Source: Acutalibacter muris (GTDB lineage: Bacteria > Bacillota > Clostridia > Oscillospirales > Acutalibacteraceae). From it: DNA of 64,000 nucleotides. Below are positions 17,156 to 26,252 of the stretch, piece by piece (within the stretch, counting starts at the first letter, position 1; every line of letters begins with the position of its first letter). The DNA lies in contig NZ_CP021422.1 of NCBI RefSeq assembly GCF_002201475.1, forward strand, positions 372,001 through 436,000, read 5' to 3'. The notes beneath the pieces are model-generated. The model was given only the letters and a program-made list of their open reading frames with translations. It was not told the origin of the DNA and ran no database searches. A program made the position numbers and the translations under genes.

Positions 17156-18526
17156 TTAAAGCCGGTTCACAAGCTCCTTGAAGTGCCGCCCTCGGGCCTC
17201 GAAGCCCGGGTACAGGTCAAAGGAGGCCGAGGCCGGGGACAGGGATACCACGTCCCCAGGGGCGGCCAGCTTATGGGCCAGGGCAACGGCCCCTGGCATA
17301 TCGCTTACATGGTGGATACTGGGAAGGCCCTCGCTGTACTCTGGGCAGGAGACTACGGCCTGCTCTATCTTTTCCGCCGTGTCGCCCATGAGTATCAGCT
17401 CCTTCACACGCTCACATATGGGTGTGCCCAGGGGATCATAGGGGATATGCTTGTCATAGCCGCCGCAGATGAGTATCAGGTTTTTGTCATAGCAGCTAAG
17501 GGTCCCGGAGATAGTCCGGCTGGGGGAGCTGGCAATGGAGTCGTTATAGTATTTTACCCCGCCCAGCTCCCGCACAAACTCCATCCTATGCTCAACGCCG
17601 CCGAACTCCCTTGCCACCTTGCGCATATTCTCCGGGGACACGTCACCCCATGCGGCGGCTATGGCGGCCATGTAGTTTTCCACGTTGTGCCAGCCGGGAA
17701 GCTTTATTTCCCCAACGTTCATAAGCGGCTGGCCGTTCACCGTTATCTTTTCGCCGTCACAAAAGGCCCCCCGGGCGGGCTCGGTCACTCGGGAGAACTG
17801 CCAGCAGTCCCCGCGCACAAGGTCCTTAAAGCCGGCGGTTATCTCATTATCGGCGTTTAATACCGTGCGGGAAAAGCCGTCCTGGTGCAGGACAAGGTTC
17901 TTCTTCGCGTCCACATACTCTTCCATGTCCTTGTGTATGTCCAGGTGGTTGGGGGCAAGGTTGGTGACCACGGCCACGTCCGGGCCCTGGCGCATGGAGA
18001 TTAGTTGGAAGCTGGAGAGCTCGGCCACCACTACATGGTCCGGGGAGATGGACTCTATCTCCGGCAGCAGGGGCCTGCCTATATTCCCACCCAGGTGCAC
18101 GGTCTTACCCTCGGCCTTTAAAAACTCCGAGAGGAGGGTGGTGGTGGTGGTCTTACCGTCGCTGCCGGTGACAGCATATATCTTGCAGGGGCAGAGCTTA
18201 AAGAAGAGCTCCATCTCGCTGGTGACCGCCTGGCCGTGCTTGCGGGCGGCCTCCAGCTCCGGCAGATGGAAGGGCATACCCGGGGTGCGGAAAATTATAT
18301 CCTCATTAAGATCATGGAGGTAATCCTTGCCCAGTATCAGATCTATGCCAAGGTCCTGGAGTATCCGGCCGTTTTCCCCCAGCTCCTGGAAACTGCGGCG
18401 GTCCCGGGCAGAGACTATCGCCTCATGCTTCTTAAAGAGCTCCATAAGGGGCATATGGCTGCGTCCTATGCCGCAGAAGGCGACACGTTTGCCAGCTATG
18501 CTCTTGAAAAACGCTGTGGCGTCCAT
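17156..18526 (-). CDS. murD: UDP-N-acetylmuramoyl-L-alanine--D-glutamate ligase
   Basis: Adds D-Glu to UDP-MurNAc-L-Ala in peptidoglycan synthesis. 456 residues. An N-terminal Rossmann-like UDP-binding domain (VAFCGIGRSHMPL) is followed by the ATP loop AVTGSDGKTTTTTL near residue 118 and a C-terminal domain with NDSIASSPSRTISGTL and ICGGYDKHIPY. AAGGAGG precedes the ATG and overlaps the stop region of the upstream ABC exporter gene (two bases apart), so the two are coupled. ftsW and murG, frequent neighbours, are absent here. Confidence 0.95.
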   Translation of the reverse strand: MDATAFFKSIAGKRVAFCGIGRSHMPLMELFKKHEAIVSARDRRSFQELGENGRILQDLGIDLILGKDYLHDLNEDIIFRTPGMPFHLPELEAARKHGQAVTSEMELFFKLCPCKIYAVTGSDGKTTTTTLLSEFLKAEGKTVHLGGNIGRPLLPEIESISPDHVVVAELSSFQLISMRQGPDVAVVTNLAPNHLDIHKDMEEYVDAKKNLVLHQDGFSRTVLNADNEITAGFKDLVRGDCWQFSRVTEPARGAFCDGEKITVNGQPLMNVGEIKLPGWHNVENYMAAIAAAWGDVSPENMRKVAREFGGVEHRMEFVRELGGVKYYNDSIASSPSRTISGTLSCYDKNLILICGGYDKHIPYDPLGTPICERVKELILMGDTAEKIEQAVVSCPEYSEGLPSIHHVSDMPGAVALAHKLAAPGDVVSLSPASASFDLYPGFEARGRHFKELVNRL

Positions 18527-18528
18527 CT

Positions 18529-20298
18529 TTAATCCTCCTTGTCTCCGCTGTAGGTGTTGTATAGATTATAGTACACGCCGCCCTTTGCCATGAGCTCTCC
18601 ATGGGTGCCCTTTTCCTCAATGCCCTTTTCCGTGAGCACAAGTATCACCGTGGCGTTCTTGATGGTGGAAAGCCTATGGGCAATGGTGAAGGTGGTGCGG
18701 CCCTTTGAGAGCTTCTCCAAGGACTCCTGCACTATCTTCTCGCTCTCGTTGTCAAGGGCCGAGGTGGCCTCGTCCAGTATCATGATGGGCGGGTTTTTAA
18801 GGAACGCCCGGGCGATGCTTATCCTCTGCTTCTGTCCGCCGGAAAGCTTTACGCCCCGCTCACCCACGTATGTATCATACCCATTGCTGAGCTCGGTTAT
18901 GAAGCCGTGGGCCCCGGCCTGTTTGGCGGCGGCTATGACCTGGTCCCGGGTGGCCCCGGGCCTGCCGTACTCGATGTTCTCAAAGACGGTGCCGGAAAAC
19001 AGGTATACGTCCTGCTGCACAAAGCCTATCTGCTCCCGAAGGGACTTGAGGGTGACGTTTTTGATGTCCTGGCCGTCGATGTTTATGCGGCCCTCGGTCA
19101 CGTCGTAGAAGCGGGGGATAAGGTTGCACAGGGTGGTCTTGCCGCTGCCGGAGGGCCCCACTAAGGCCACGTTCTGGCCGGGTTTTACGTCCAGGTTTAT
19201 CTCGCTGAGCACCTGCCTGCCGTCGTCGGCATAGGAGAAGCCCACGTGCTCGAAGTGGACGCCGCCCTCCTTTATCTCAAGGGGCTTCGCACCGGGCTCG
19301 TCAAAGATGTCCACGTCCGCGTCCAGTATCTGGAAGAAGCGCTCGATGCCGGTCATGCCCTGCTGGAACTGCTCGGCAAACTGGACCAGCTGGCGGATGG
19401 AGGTAATGAGGGTGCCCACGTAGAGCATATAGGCCACCAGGTCCGCGGGCTGGACGCTGCCGTTTATCATGAATATAGCGCCCACTAACAGCACCAGGAA
19501 GTGCATAAGGCCGTCGAACATACGGTTTGTGGCCTCGAAGCCGCCCATCAGGTAGTATCGGCCCCGCTTGATGTTGAAGAACTTTTTGTTGCCTGCCTCG
19601 AACTTCTCGGTCTCCACGCCCTCGTTGGCGAAGGATTTCACCACCCGCACACCCAGAAGGCTGTCCTCCACCTGGGCGTTTATCTCGCCTATCTGGCTGC
19701 GCTGCTGGCGGAACTGGCTGCGCATCTTCATGTTGAAATAGGCGGCGGCCAGCACCATGAAGGGCACCACGGAAAAGACTATCAGCGTCAGCGGCACACT
19801 CATACCGCAAAGGATGATAAACGCGCCCACAATTTTTATCGTTGCCATGAATATCTCCTCGGGACAGTGGTGGGCGAATTCCGTCACATCGAAGAGGTCC
19901 GAGGTTATGCGGGACATTATCTGTCCCACCTTCATGTTGTCAAAGTAGTTGAAGCTGAGCTTTTGCAGGTGGGCAAAGAGCTCGGTGCGCATATCCGTCT
20001 CCATCCTCGCGCCCATTATATGGCCGATGGAGGCCCGGAAGAAGGTGGCCCCCGCGTCCACAAGGCACAGGAACAGATAGAGCATACCTATCCTTATGAC
20101 CACCTGCAAGGTCAGGGCCCCCAGGTCGTTTATGCCCATATCCGTCACGTACCGCATTAAAAGCGGCAGTGTAAGCTCGCAGACCGTAGTGAGCGCGGCG
20201 CAGAACAGGTCGAAGACCATCACCCATACGTACTTTCTGAAATATGGCAGGAACCTTCTTACAAGGCCCTTCTGACGTCTATTGAGGCTTTCCTCCAT
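18529..20298 (-). CDS. ABC exporter half-transporter (MsbA/LmrA type)
   Basis: 589 residues: an N-terminal six-helix type I exporter domain (to about residue 330) and a C-terminal ATPase. Walker A is GPSGSGKTTLC, signature LSGGQKQRISIARAF, Walker B MILDEATSALD, H-loop IAHRLSTI. All key residues are present, so a homodimer can be active. The substrate is unknown; drug or lipid export is typical. AAAGGAG precedes the start, and a promoter at 20331-20359 lies immediately upstream. It leads a minus-strand run with murD and rnr. Confidence 0.92.
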   Translation of the reverse strand: MEESLNRRQKGLVRRFLPYFRKYVWVMVFDLFCAALTTVCELTLPLLMRYVTDMGINDLGALTLQVVIRIGMLYLFLCLVDAGATFFRASIGHIMGARMETDMRTELFAHLQKLSFNYFDNMKVGQIMSRITSDLFDVTEFAHHCPEEIFMATIKIVGAFIILCGMSVPLTLIVFSVVPFMVLAAAYFNMKMRSQFRQQRSQIGEINAQVEDSLLGVRVVKSFANEGVETEKFEAGNKKFFNIKRGRYYLMGGFEATNRMFDGLMHFLVLLVGAIFMINGSVQPADLVAYMLYVGTLITSIRQLVQFAEQFQQGMTGIERFFQILDADVDIFDEPGAKPLEIKEGGVHFEHVGFSYADDGRQVLSEINLDVKPGQNVALVGPSGSGKTTLCNLIPRFYDVTEGRINIDGQDIKNVTLKSLREQIGFVQQDVYLFSGTVFENIEYGRPGATRDQVIAAAKQAGAHGFITELSNGYDTYVGERGVKLSGGQKQRISIARAFLKNPPIMILDEATSALDNESEKIVQESLEKLSKGRTTFTIAHRLSTIKNATVILVLTEKGIEEKGTHGELMAKGGVYYNLYNTYSGDKED

Positions 20299-20330
20299 TT
20301 TCCCACTCCTTTGTGTGTTTTTCTCCCTCT

Positions 20331-20359
20331 ATTATACCATAAGTTTCCAGGATTTACAA
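20331..20359 (-). promoter_or_regulatory. Sigma-A promoter for the ABC exporter-murD-rnr run
   Basis: Minus-strand TTGTAA (20359-20354) and TATAAT (20336-20331), 17-base spacer, with an extended TGG before the -10. The -35 overlaps the end of the sirtuin gene. Confidence 0.8.
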
Positions 20360-21082
20360 ATCCGCCGTATCTGCCAGCACTTCGGCTAAATCCTCCCTGA
20401 GGATAAGCTGGGCGCGGCTGTCATAGGGGGTGGGGTCCCGGTTGAGTATCACAAGCTTCGCCTCCTTACAAAGGTACTGCACCAGCCCTGCCACCGGATA
20501 TACCACCAAAGAAGTACCGCCAACTATCATCAGGTCCGCGTCATAGGCGTACTGCACCGCCCGGCCCAGGTCACGCTCCTTCAAAGCCTCGCCGTAGAGC
20601 ACCACATCGGGCTTGAGCACCCCGCCGCAGGAGCAGAGGGGTATACCCTTGCAGTCCATCACGTAGCGCATATCGTAGACTTTGCCGCACTTTACGCAGA
20701 TATAGCGGTTCTCGTTGCCATGGAGCTCTATGACATTTTTGCTGCCCGCCATCTGGTGCAGGCCGTCTATGTTCTGTGTTATCACCACCTCCAGCAAGCC
20801 CTCCCGCTCAAGCTTAGAGAGGGCATAGTGGGCGGGGTTGGGTTTTGCGTCGGGATAGAGCATGACCTTCCTTAAAAAGTCGTAAAACTCCTCTGTGTGG
20901 GCGCGGTAGTAATCTATTGACAGCATCTCCTCATAGGATATGCCGGACTTTTTCTGCATATACAGCCCGTGGGCGCTGCGAAAGTCCGGGATACCGCTGG
21001 CGGTGGAAACGCCCGCACCCCCCAGGAACACGGTGTGCCTACTCTCTTTAAGCCAGCTTTTCAGTGCGTTGATATCAGGCAT
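20354..21082 (-). CDS. cobB: NAD-dependent protein deacylase (sirtuin)
   Basis: Removes acyl groups from lysines using NAD+. 242 residues. NAD motifs: [15 protein letters not shown] near residue 21 and [12 protein letters not shown] near residue 103. The catalytic His is in IELHGN. A Cys4 zinc module follows (CVKCGKV then CSCGG), then VVLYGEAL, and [12 protein letters not shown] closes the NAD site. The gene start overlaps the end of the exonuclease III gene by eight bases, so they are cotranscribed. CobB is used as the general symbol; substrate preference cannot be read. Confidence 0.93.
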   Translation of the reverse strand: MPDINALKSWLKESRHTVFLGGAGVSTASGIPDFRSAHGLYMQKKSGISYEEMLSIDYYRAHTEEFYDFLRKVMLYPDAKPNPAHYALSKLEREGLLEVVITQNIDGLHQMAGSKNVIELHGNENRYICVKCGKVYDMRYVMDCKGIPLCSCGGVLKPDVVLYGEALKERDLGRAVQYAYDADLMIVGGTSLVVYPVAGLVQYLCKEAKLVILNRDPTPYDSRAQLILREDLAEVLADTADL

Positions 21083-21845
21083 TTTCGTCCTCCTTTAAGA
21101 TAAGGCAGACCGGACAGTGGTCGCTGCCCGTGTACTGAGGCAGTATCAGGCTGTCCTCTATCCTGCTTTCCAGGCGCTTGTCACAGAGGAAATAGTCGAT
21201 GCGCCAGCCTGTGTTGTTCTCCCGGGAGTTGCTGCGGTAGCTCCACCAGGAATACGCCTCCTCTTTGTCCGGGTACAGATAGCGGAAGGTATCTGTCATG
21301 CCGCTGGCAAGTAATTCGCTGAACTTGCCCCGCTCCTCATAGGTGTAGCCCGCGTTGCCGATGTTTGACTTGTCGTTCTTCAAATCTATAGGCCTGTGGG
21401 CCACGTTCAGATCCCCGCAGACCACCACGGGCTTTTTCTCCCGGAGCCTATAGAGGTACTCCCGAAGCTTGTCCTCAAAGACCATGCGGAAGGGCAGCCG
21501 CTCCAGGCCCCGCTGGGAGTTGGGGGTGTATATTGTCACCAGGCAGAAGCTCTCATACTCCAGGGTGATAGCCCGGCCCTCCCGGTCGTAGTCCTCGCAG
21601 CCTATGCCGTAGGCTGCGCTTATGGGCTCGGTGCTGGTAAAAATGGCCGTGCCGGAATAGCCCTTCTTCTCGGCGGAGTTCCAGTATTCAAGGTAGCCGG
21701 GGAATTGGAAGTCCGCCTGCTCCCGGAGCATTTTAGTCTCTTGTAAGCATATGGCGTCGGGCTGCTCCTGCTCTATAACGTCCATGAACCCCTTGCCCAT
21801 ACAGGCCCTAAGACCGTTTACATTCCATGAGATAAGCTTCATCAT
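21075..21845 (-). CDS. xth: Exodeoxyribonuclease III / AP endonuclease
   Basis: DNA repair enzyme of the EEP fold; 256 residues. It begins MMKLISWNVNGLRA, with ICLQETKM (metal Glu) near residue 36, VCGDLNVAHRPIDLKN in the middle, WWSYRSNSRENNTGWRIDYF, and a final TGSDHCPVCL with the catalytic Asp-His. The ATG at 21845 (or the adjacent 21842) has AAAGGA upstream; the frame is open to 21896 but that extension has no family resemblance. It is cotranscribed with the overlapping sirtuin gene. Confidence 0.95.
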   Translation of the reverse strand: MMKLISWNVNGLRACMGKGFMDVIEQEQPDAICLQETKMLREQADFQFPGYLEYWNSAEKKGYSGTAIFTSTEPISAAYGIGCEDYDREGRAITLEYESFCLVTIYTPNSQRGLERLPFRMVFEDKLREYLYRLREKKPVVVCGDLNVAHRPIDLKNDKSNIGNAGYTYEERGKFSELLASGMTDTFRYLYPDKEEAYSWWSYRSNSRENNTGWRIDYFLCDKRLESRIEDSLILPQYTGSDHCPVCLILKEDENA

Positions 21846-21948
21846 TTCCGTCCTTTCTTGTAAACCCGGGTTCACAAATGGGATTCGTGAACTCACTGTT
21901 AATAAATTATAAAATTACGGCAGGGGGCTATGCTTTCCCCGGCTTTTA

Positions 21949-21957
21949 TGTTATAAT
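21949..21957 (+). promoter_or_regulatory. Extended -10 promoter for ppiB
   Basis: TGTTATAAT (TGn plus a perfect -10, 21952-21957) lies 45 bases before the ppiB start. No good -35 is seen at the expected distance, as is usual for extended -10 promoters. Confidence 0.6.
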
Positions 21958-22001
21958 GAAAAAATGAAGTAAGGCAAACTTGAAAAATGGAGGTTTAGAA
22001 A

Positions 22002-22526
22002 TTGCAGAATCCCATCGTCACCATTGAGACAAACCAGGGCATTATCAAGGTGGAACTCTACCCCGAGATTGCTCCCAACACGGTGAACAATTTTATCTCC
22101 CTTGTAAAAAAGGGCTTTTATGACGGCACCATATTCCACCGGGTCATCCCCGGCTTCATGATACAGGGCGGCGACCCCGAGGGCACCGGTATGGGCGGCC
22201 CGGGCTACGGCATAAAGGGCGAGTTTGCCGCCAACGGCACCCAGAACCCCTTAAAACATACCACCGGCGTTATCTCCATGGCCCGCTCCCAGATGCCCGA
22301 CAGCGCGGGCAGCCAGTTCTTCATAATGGTGGCGGACGCGGCGTACCTTGACGGCCAGTACGCCGCCTTCGGCAAGGTCACCGAGGGCCAGGAGGTGGCC
22401 GACGCCATCGCCCACGCGAGCCGCGACCGGGACGACAGGCCCGACTCCGACCAGATAATGGAGAAGGTCACTGTTGAGACCTTCGGCCAGGAGTACCCGG
22501 AGCCCAAGGTGGGCCCGGAATACTAA
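22002..22526 (+). CDS. ppiB: Cyclophilin-type peptidyl-prolyl isomerase
   Basis: Cytoplasmic prolyl isomerase, 174 residues, no signal peptide. Cyclophilin motifs: FHRVIPGFMIQGGDP (catalytic Arg), GSQFFIMVADAAYLDGQYAAFG. The start codon is TTG at 22002, chosen because GGAGG lies eight bases upstream. Its stop codon overlaps that of the convergent pdp gene by a few bases, leaving no room for a terminator between them. Confidence 0.95.
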   Translation: MQNPIVTIETNQGIIKVELYPEIAPNTVNNFISLVKKGFYDGTIFHRVIPGFMIQGGDPEGTGMGGPGYGIKGEFAANGTQNPLKHTTGVISMARSQMPDSAGSQFFIMVADAAYLDGQYAAFGKVTEGQEVADAIAHASRDRDDRPDSDQIMEKVTVETFGQEYPEPKVGPEY

Positions 22527-23830
22527 ATACCTATCCGCTCTATTATGAGGGGCCGGGCTTCCGGCTCCTCTTTTTCTATGCTGAGGGCCGAGAGGAAACG
22601 CTCCTTCGCCCTCTCGCACCGGCCCTCGGATCCGGCGTAGAGCCTCGCTATGGGCTGGCCCTGCTCCACCTTGCTGCCTTTATTTGCAAGGAGCTCTATG
22701 CCCGCGCCATAGTCTATTTCGTCCTCCTTGCTCTCCCGGCCCGCGCCAAGTTCCATTGCCGCAAGGCCGCAGGCCTCCGCGTCCAGGGCGGCGATATAGC
22801 CGGACTCGGCTGCCGTGACCGTGAGCCCGCAGGGGGAGAGGGGGAGCTTGCCTGTATCTTCAAGGCAGGAGGAATCTCCGCCCTGGGCCGATACCATATC
22901 GCAGAGGACCTTGAACGCCCGGCCTGTTCTTATGGCTTCACGGGCCTTAGAGAGCGCGTCCTCTCGGGTTTCGGCCAGCCCAGCCAGAACTATCATCCCG
23001 GCGGAAAGCTCCAGGCAGAGCTCCGTCAGGCGCTTGTCCCCCGTGCCGTGGAGTATCTCCACGGCCTCCCTGACCTCCAGGGCATTGCCTATGCACCGTC
23101 CCAGGGGCATATCCATATCGGTTATCAGGGCGGCAGTACGCCGTCCGGCTTTATTGCCGGTGTCCACCATGAGCTTTGCCAGCTCCACCGCTTCGGGCAG
23201 GGTCTTCATAAAGGCCCCGGAGCCCAGCTTCACGTCCAGCAAGATCGCGTCCGCCCCGGCGGCAAGCTTTTTGGACATAATGCTGGCGGCGATAAGAGGC
23301 AGGCTGTCCACGGTGGCGGTCACATCCCTTAAAGCGTAGAGCTTCTTATCGGCGGGGCATAAGCTGCCGGACTGACCCACGATGGCTATGCCGGTCCTGT
23401 TCACTATCTCATAGAACCTCTCCCGGGGGATATCCATACAGAGGCCCGGTATGCTCTCCAGCTTGTCCACCGTGCCGCCAGTATGGCCCAACCCCCGGCC
23501 GCTCATCTTCGCTATCTTCACCCCGCAGGCGGCGGCGATGGGTCCCACTATCAGCGAGGTCTTGTCGCCCACCCCGCCGGTGGAATGCTTGTCCACCTTG
23601 GCCCCGGGTATGGGGGACAGGTCCGCCATGTCCCCGGAGCGGGCCATCTCCCAGGTGAGGTCCACGGTCTCATCGGGGGTCATGCCCTTAAAGTATATGG
23701 CCATCAATAGGGCGGATATCTGGTAGTCGGGCACAGAGCCCTCCGTGACGGCCCTTACCAGCCAGCTTATCTCCTCTGTGGAAAGCTCTCCGCCCTCGCG
23801 TTTCTTGTGGAGGATATCGTACATACGCAT
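22523..23830 (-). CDS. pdp: Pyrimidine-nucleoside phosphorylase
   Basis: Cleaves uridine, thymidine or deoxyuridine with phosphate to base and (deoxy)ribose 1-phosphate. 435 residues. Signature: KHSTGGVGDKTSLIVGPIAA near residue 80 with MSGRGLGHTGGTVDKLESI just after. The C-terminal domain (KEDEIDYGAGIELLANKGSK) is the usual swivelling domain. The ATG at 23830 with CCGGAGG nine bases upstream is preferred over the longer open frame. It is 16 bases after cdd, so together they form a pyrimidine salvage pair. Confidence 0.95.
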   Translation of the reverse strand: MRMYDILHKKREGGELSTEEISWLVRAVTEGSVPDYQISALLMAIYFKGMTPDETVDLTWEMARSGDMADLSPIPGAKVDKHSTGGVGDKTSLIVGPIAAACGVKIAKMSGRGLGHTGGTVDKLESIPGLCMDIPRERFYEIVNRTGIAIVGQSGSLCPADKKLYALRDVTATVDSLPLIAASIMSKKLAAGADAILLDVKLGSGAFMKTLPEAVELAKLMVDTGNKAGRRTAALITDMDMPLGRCIGNALEVREAVEILHGTGDKRLTELCLELSAGMIVLAGLAETREDALSKAREAIRTGRAFKVLCDMVSAQGGDSSCLEDTGKLPLSPCGLTVTAAESGYIAALDAEACGLAAMELGAGRESKEDEIDYGAGIELLANKGSKVEQGQPIARLYAGSEGRCERAKERFLSALSIEKEEPEARPLIIERIGI

Positions 23831-23846
23831 TGTAAAAACCTCCGGC

Positions 23847-24266
23847 TTACGCCAAGTCGTCGGGCCCAAAGGCCATGGGTAAGAGTTCCTCAAGGGTCAT
23901 AACTTTTATATCCTTGCCGTCGGTCATGATTATCTCGAAATCCGGCTTGCAGAACTCCCGCATCACCTGCCTGCACACGCCGCAGGGGGTGCAGAAGAAG
24001 TCGGGTTCCTGCTCCTTCCCGGCCCCCGCTACGGCTATAGCGGCAAAATTTCTATGTCCGTCCGCCACGGCGGAGAAGATGGCCGTGCGCTCGGCGCAGC
24101 AGCCGTTGAAGGCGGCGGTCTCCACGTTGCAGCCGGTGTATACCGTGCCGTCATTGCAGAGCAGCGCCGTGCCTACGGCGAAATTCGAGTAGGGGCAGTA
24201 GGAGCTCTCCCGGGCTTTCAGCGCCTGGGATATTAGCTCCCTCGCTTTTCCTTCGGATAGCTTCAT
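23847..24266 (-). CDS. cdd: Cytidine deaminase
   Basis: Zinc enzyme converting cytidine or deoxycytidine to uridine forms; 139 residues. NVETAAFNGCCAERTAIF carries the catalytic Glu and the first zinc Cys; CTPCGVCRQVMREF carries the other two Cys. SSYCPYSNFAVGTALL binds the sugar. ATG at 24266 overlaps the kdgK stop as ATGA and has AAAGGTG upstream; a GTG at 24275 is a possible alternative. Confidence 0.96.
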   Translation of the reverse strand: MKLSEGKARELISQALKARESSYCPYSNFAVGTALLCNDGTVYTGCNVETAAFNGCCAERTAIFSAVADGHRNFAAIAVAGAGKEQEPDFFCTPCGVCRQVMREFCKPDFEIIMTDGKDIKVMTLEELLPMAFGPDDLA

Positions 24267-25216
24267 CTTGCACACACCTTTCCGGCGGCTAAGACCGCCC
24301 TCAGCTCCTCCCGGGTGGGGAGGCCCTCATTGTCGCTCTTATGGCTTATCTGTATGGCCCCGATGGCGTTGCCCCGGCGGGCGGCTTCACTGAGGGGCAG
24401 GCCCTCTATAAGGGCGCTTATGACCCCCACTGCGAAGCCGTCACCGGCCCCCACGGTGTCCACTATCCGCTCCACCTCTATGCCGGAGGCATAGCCGCTG
24501 CCGCCGGAGTTGGCGGAGTAGTACGCGCCATCGCCCCCCAGCTTCACTATCACCGAAGGGGCCCCCCTGCTGTGATAATACGCGGCGATGTCCCGCTCGT
24601 GCCCATGCCCAGTCAGAAGCTTTCCCTCGCCTATGCCCGGCAGCACCACCTGGGCGTAGCCCGCCAGCCGGTTCAGGGCGCTGACCATGGTCCTTTCGTC
24701 CGGCCAGAGCTGGGGCCGCAGGTTGGGGTCGAAGCTTACAGGTATGCCCAGGGCTGAGACCCTGTCCAAGAGACGCACTGTGGCGGACATGGCGCTGTCC
24801 GATACGGCGGGGAATATGCCTGTGACGTGCAGCCAATCTATGCCGGAGAGGTCCAGCCTATCCACGTCCCGGGGGGCCATTTTGGAGGCCGCCGAGCCCT
24901 GGCGGTAGTAGGCTATCTCTGGGTCGCCCTCCTGTGTGCTGCCCTTGAGCATCAGGCCGGTGGGCTGTTCGTTGGTACGCGAGACCAGCCCCGTGTCTAT
25001 ATGGTTTTCGGCCATGCCGTCAAGTATCTGCCGACCTATGGGGTCTTCCCCCAGCCGTGTGCAGTACACCGGGGTATGGCCCAGCCGAGAGAGTCCCACG
25101 GCCACGTTGTACTCCGCTCCGGCAATGGAGCTTATAAAGCGGTGGGCCTTATAAAGAGGGCCCGGCTCCTCTGCCATAAACAGGCCCATGGACTCCCCTA
25201 TCAGTAATACTTTCAT
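24263..25216 (-). CDS. kdgK: 2-keto-3-deoxygluconate kinase (PfkB family)
   Basis: Probable KDG kinase: KDG plus ATP to KDPG. 317 residues. PfkB motifs: AGAEYNVAVGLSRLGH near residue 33 and DTVGAGDGFAVGVISAL near residue 248 (catalytic Asp in GAGD). The assignment to KDG rather than another sugar rests on overall likeness to KdgK and on the presence of kduI, kduD and eda in the same window, although those lie over 20 kb away. It starts three bases after manA and overlaps cdd, so it is cotranscribed with both. Confidence 0.85.
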   Translation of the reverse strand: MKVLLIGESMGLFMAEEPGPLYKAHRFISSIAGAEYNVAVGLSRLGHTPVYCTRLGEDPIGRQILDGMAENHIDTGLVSRTNEQPTGLMLKGSTQEGDPEIAYYRQGSAASKMAPRDVDRLDLSGIDWLHVTGIFPAVSDSAMSATVRLLDRVSALGIPVSFDPNLRPQLWPDERTMVSALNRLAGYAQVVLPGIGEGKLLTGHGHERDIAAYYHSRGAPSVIVKLGGDGAYYSANSGGSGYASGIEVERIVDTVGAGDGFAVGVISALIEGLPLSEAARRGNAIGAIQISHKSDNEGLPTREELRAVLAAGKVCAR

Positions 25217-25219
25217 TAT

Positions 25220-26185
25220 TTACTCTCCCTTTACGCTCACAGCCACTAAGGCGGATTTACCCTTTACCGTGACCGCGCCGGTGTCCGCCGGTATGAATAC
25301 GGTGTCCCCGGTGGCAAACTCCACGGTGTTCTCCGGGCCTATGATCTGGCCGCTGCCCTTAACGGCTGTCAGGGACATGAAGGAGCAGCCGCCCACATCA
25401 AGGCAAATCTCGCTGTCCACCGTATAGCGGTCGGTGGTGAAATACTTACACTGCCCGAGCCGAGCCGCGCTGCCGCCGCTGATGGCTTTCTCCTCCGGAA
25501 CAGCGCCCGCGCCCTCTGCGGGGGTGAGCTTACTTACCGCCAGGGCCTTCTCTATGTGCAGCTCCCGGGGCTTTCCGTCTGCCCCCAGGCGGCCGTAGTC
25601 ATAGACCCTATAGGTGCAGTTGGAGTTCTGCTGTATCTCGCAAATCAGTATGCCCGCGCCGATGGCGTGCAAAGTCCCGGCTTCTATAAAGAACACATCC
25701 CCGGGGTGGACCTGTGCCCGGTTGAGCACCTCCTCCACAGTGTTGTCCTCAATGCGCTTTCTGAACTCCTCTGGGGTAATGGCCCGGTTCACGCCGAAGT
25801 ACAGGCTGGCCCCGGGGTCGCAGTCCACAATATACCACATCTCGGTCTTGCCGTACTCGTGCTCGTGCTCCAGGGCGTATTCGTCGCTGGGGTGCACCTG
25901 TATGGACAGAGGGGATTTGGCGTCTATAAGCTTTATAAGCACCGGGAAGTTATCGAACCTCCGCACGTTTTCCCCCAACACCTCAGGGTGAGCCTTAAAG
26001 TATTCGTTGAGCGTCATGCCGTCAAACTCCCCGCCGGAGATACGGCTCTCGCCCGCCGGGTGGGTGGACAGCTCCCAGCTCTCGGCCACCTTGTCAAAAT
26101 CACAGGGCTTACGGTAAACGTCCCGCAGCTTCGTGCCGCCCCAGAGGTAGTCCTTAAAGGCCGGGGTAAGCTTTTCTATCTTCAT
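25220..26185 (-). CDS. manA: Mannose-6-phosphate isomerase, class I
   Basis: Zinc isomerase linking mannose 6-phosphate and fructose 6-phosphate. 321 residues, the short class I form. Metal-site motifs: SIQVHPSDEYALEHE near residue 95 (Gln, His) and EIQQNSNCTYRVYDYGR; PGDVFFIEAGTLHAIGAG is the conserved cupin core. GGAGG precedes the ATG. It heads a sugar/nucleoside run with kdgK, cdd and pdp. Confidence 0.94.
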   Translation of the reverse strand: MKIEKLTPAFKDYLWGGTKLRDVYRKPCDFDKVAESWELSTHPAGESRISGGEFDGMTLNEYFKAHPEVLGENVRRFDNFPVLIKLIDAKSPLSIQVHPSDEYALEHEHEYGKTEMWYIVDCDPGASLYFGVNRAITPEEFRKRIEDNTVEEVLNRAQVHPGDVFFIEAGTLHAIGAGILICEIQQNSNCTYRVYDYGRLGADGKPRELHIEKALAVSKLTPAEGAGAVPEEKAISGGSAARLGQCKYFTTDRYTVDSEICLDVGGCSFMSLTAVKGSGQIIGPENTVEFATGDTVFIPADTGAVTVKGKSALVAVSVKGE

Positions 26186-26252
26186 CTTCTCTCCTCCGTA
26201 TATAATAATTTTAGAGCGGGGAGGGGCCCTCCCCGCTCAGGGTAGATTGCGT

